From Parachlamydia sp. (GTDB taxonomy: Bacteria > Chlamydiota > Chlamydiia > Chlamydiales > Parachlamydiaceae), in NCBI GenBank assembly GCA_021298935.1, contig JAJTHR010000280.1, positions 1 through 5,379 on the forward strand: DNA of 5,379 nt, read 5' to 3'. Position 1 is the stretch's first letter. Every line of letters begins with the position of its first letter. Below, piece by piece: positions 5,206 through 5,379 of the stretch. The translations under genes were made by a program, and so were the position numbers. The notes below the pieces were generated by a model. That model searched no databases. It was not told the DNA's origin and worked only from the letters and a program-made list of their open reading frames with translations.

Positions 5206-5379
5206 TTACTGACCGACGTTCCAGCGAAGGAAATTGGTCACAGCAAGCTCTTGTCCATTTTGCTTGCCGCGCTGATTAACCAGGTCTTTGATTGTCAATG
5301 AATCATCTTTGATGAACTTTTGACAGACCAGGCAATTAGTGTCGTAATAGGCGCTGATTTTACCCTCAACAATCTTGTC
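5206..5379 (-). CDS. tsf: Translation elongation factor Ts, C-terminal fragment
   Basis: EF-Ts is the nucleotide exchange factor that releases GDP from EF-Tu in the cytoplasm. Only the last 57 residues are in the window; the gene continues past the right edge. They read DKIVEGKISAYYDTNCLVCQ, then KFIKDDSLTIKDLVNQRG and end NFLRWNVGQ. This matches the C-terminal EF-Ts pattern: an EKIVEGK-type helix, a CLxxQxFIKD strand with the second C of CLVC in place of the more usual glutamate, a TIKDLV helix, and a final F-x-x-W/Y-x-x-G strand. The end is close in form to chlamydial EF-Ts as I remember it. TAA is at 5208-5206 and a strong terminator follows. In many bacteria pyrH and frr come directly next; here a plus-strand gene intervenes. 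Confidence 0.93.
   Translation of the reverse strand, partial: DKIVEGKISAYYDTNCLVCQKFIKDDSLTIKDLVNQRGKQNGQELAVTNFLRWNVGQ

Noticed and set aside
1..5379. CRISPR array or toxin-antitoxin system
   Set aside because: No evenly spaced direct repeats were seen, and no adjacent pair of small genes has supporting motifs.

Overview
The window looks like a piece of the chromosome of a chlamydia-like bacterium (Chlamydiae, probably an environmental, amoeba-associated lineage). The basis is the tsf, pyrH, frr translation and nucleotide block on one strand, an EF-Ts C-terminus of the general chlamydial kind, moderately AT-rich coding DNA with very AT-rich spacers, and a large non-secreted TPR-type protein. 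The phylum call is an inference from gene order and remembered family sequences, not from a search.

Layout from left to right. Positions 1-110 hold a nested inverted repeat and no gene. Positions 111-472 look like the decayed remnant of a plus-strand gene. Its coding signal jumps frame, it begins with a SIR2-like glycine motif, and its last frame change falls on a run of seven A. Positions 473-617 are A-rich and carry the transcription end of the tRNA pair: one perfect hairpin and one intrinsic terminator. Positions 618-770 hold tRNA-Lys(TTT) and tRNA-Glu(TTC) on the minus strand, 4 nt apart. Positions 859-2138 hold frr (ribosome recycling factor) and pyrH (UMP kinase) on the minus strand, joined by an ATGA stop/start overlap. 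Positions 2139-2254 are a short AT-rich divergent promoter region. Positions 2255-4924 hold one plus-strand gene for an 889-residue helical-repeat (TPR-like) protein of unknown function. Positions 4925-5205 have no recognised gene but contain four successive inverted repeats, including the terminators of the TPR gene and of tsf. Positions 5206-5379 are the C-terminal end of tsf (EF-Ts), which enters from the right edge on the minus strand.

How it fits together. tsf, pyrH and frr belong to a gene order that is widely kept in bacteria. Here tsf has its own terminator, and a 2.7-kb gene on the opposite strand separates it from pyrH-frr. pyrH-frr must therefore be driven from the promoter region it shares with the TPR gene. 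No canonical terminator follows frr on its own strand, so pyrH, frr, tRNA-Glu and tRNA-Lys could be read as one unit ending at 543-573, although a possible tRNA promoter lies between frr and the tRNAs.

I found no clearly new multi-gene system. The points most worth a second look are the TPR gene breaking the operon, the frameshifted SIR2-like remnant and the hairpin-dense spacer beside tsf.
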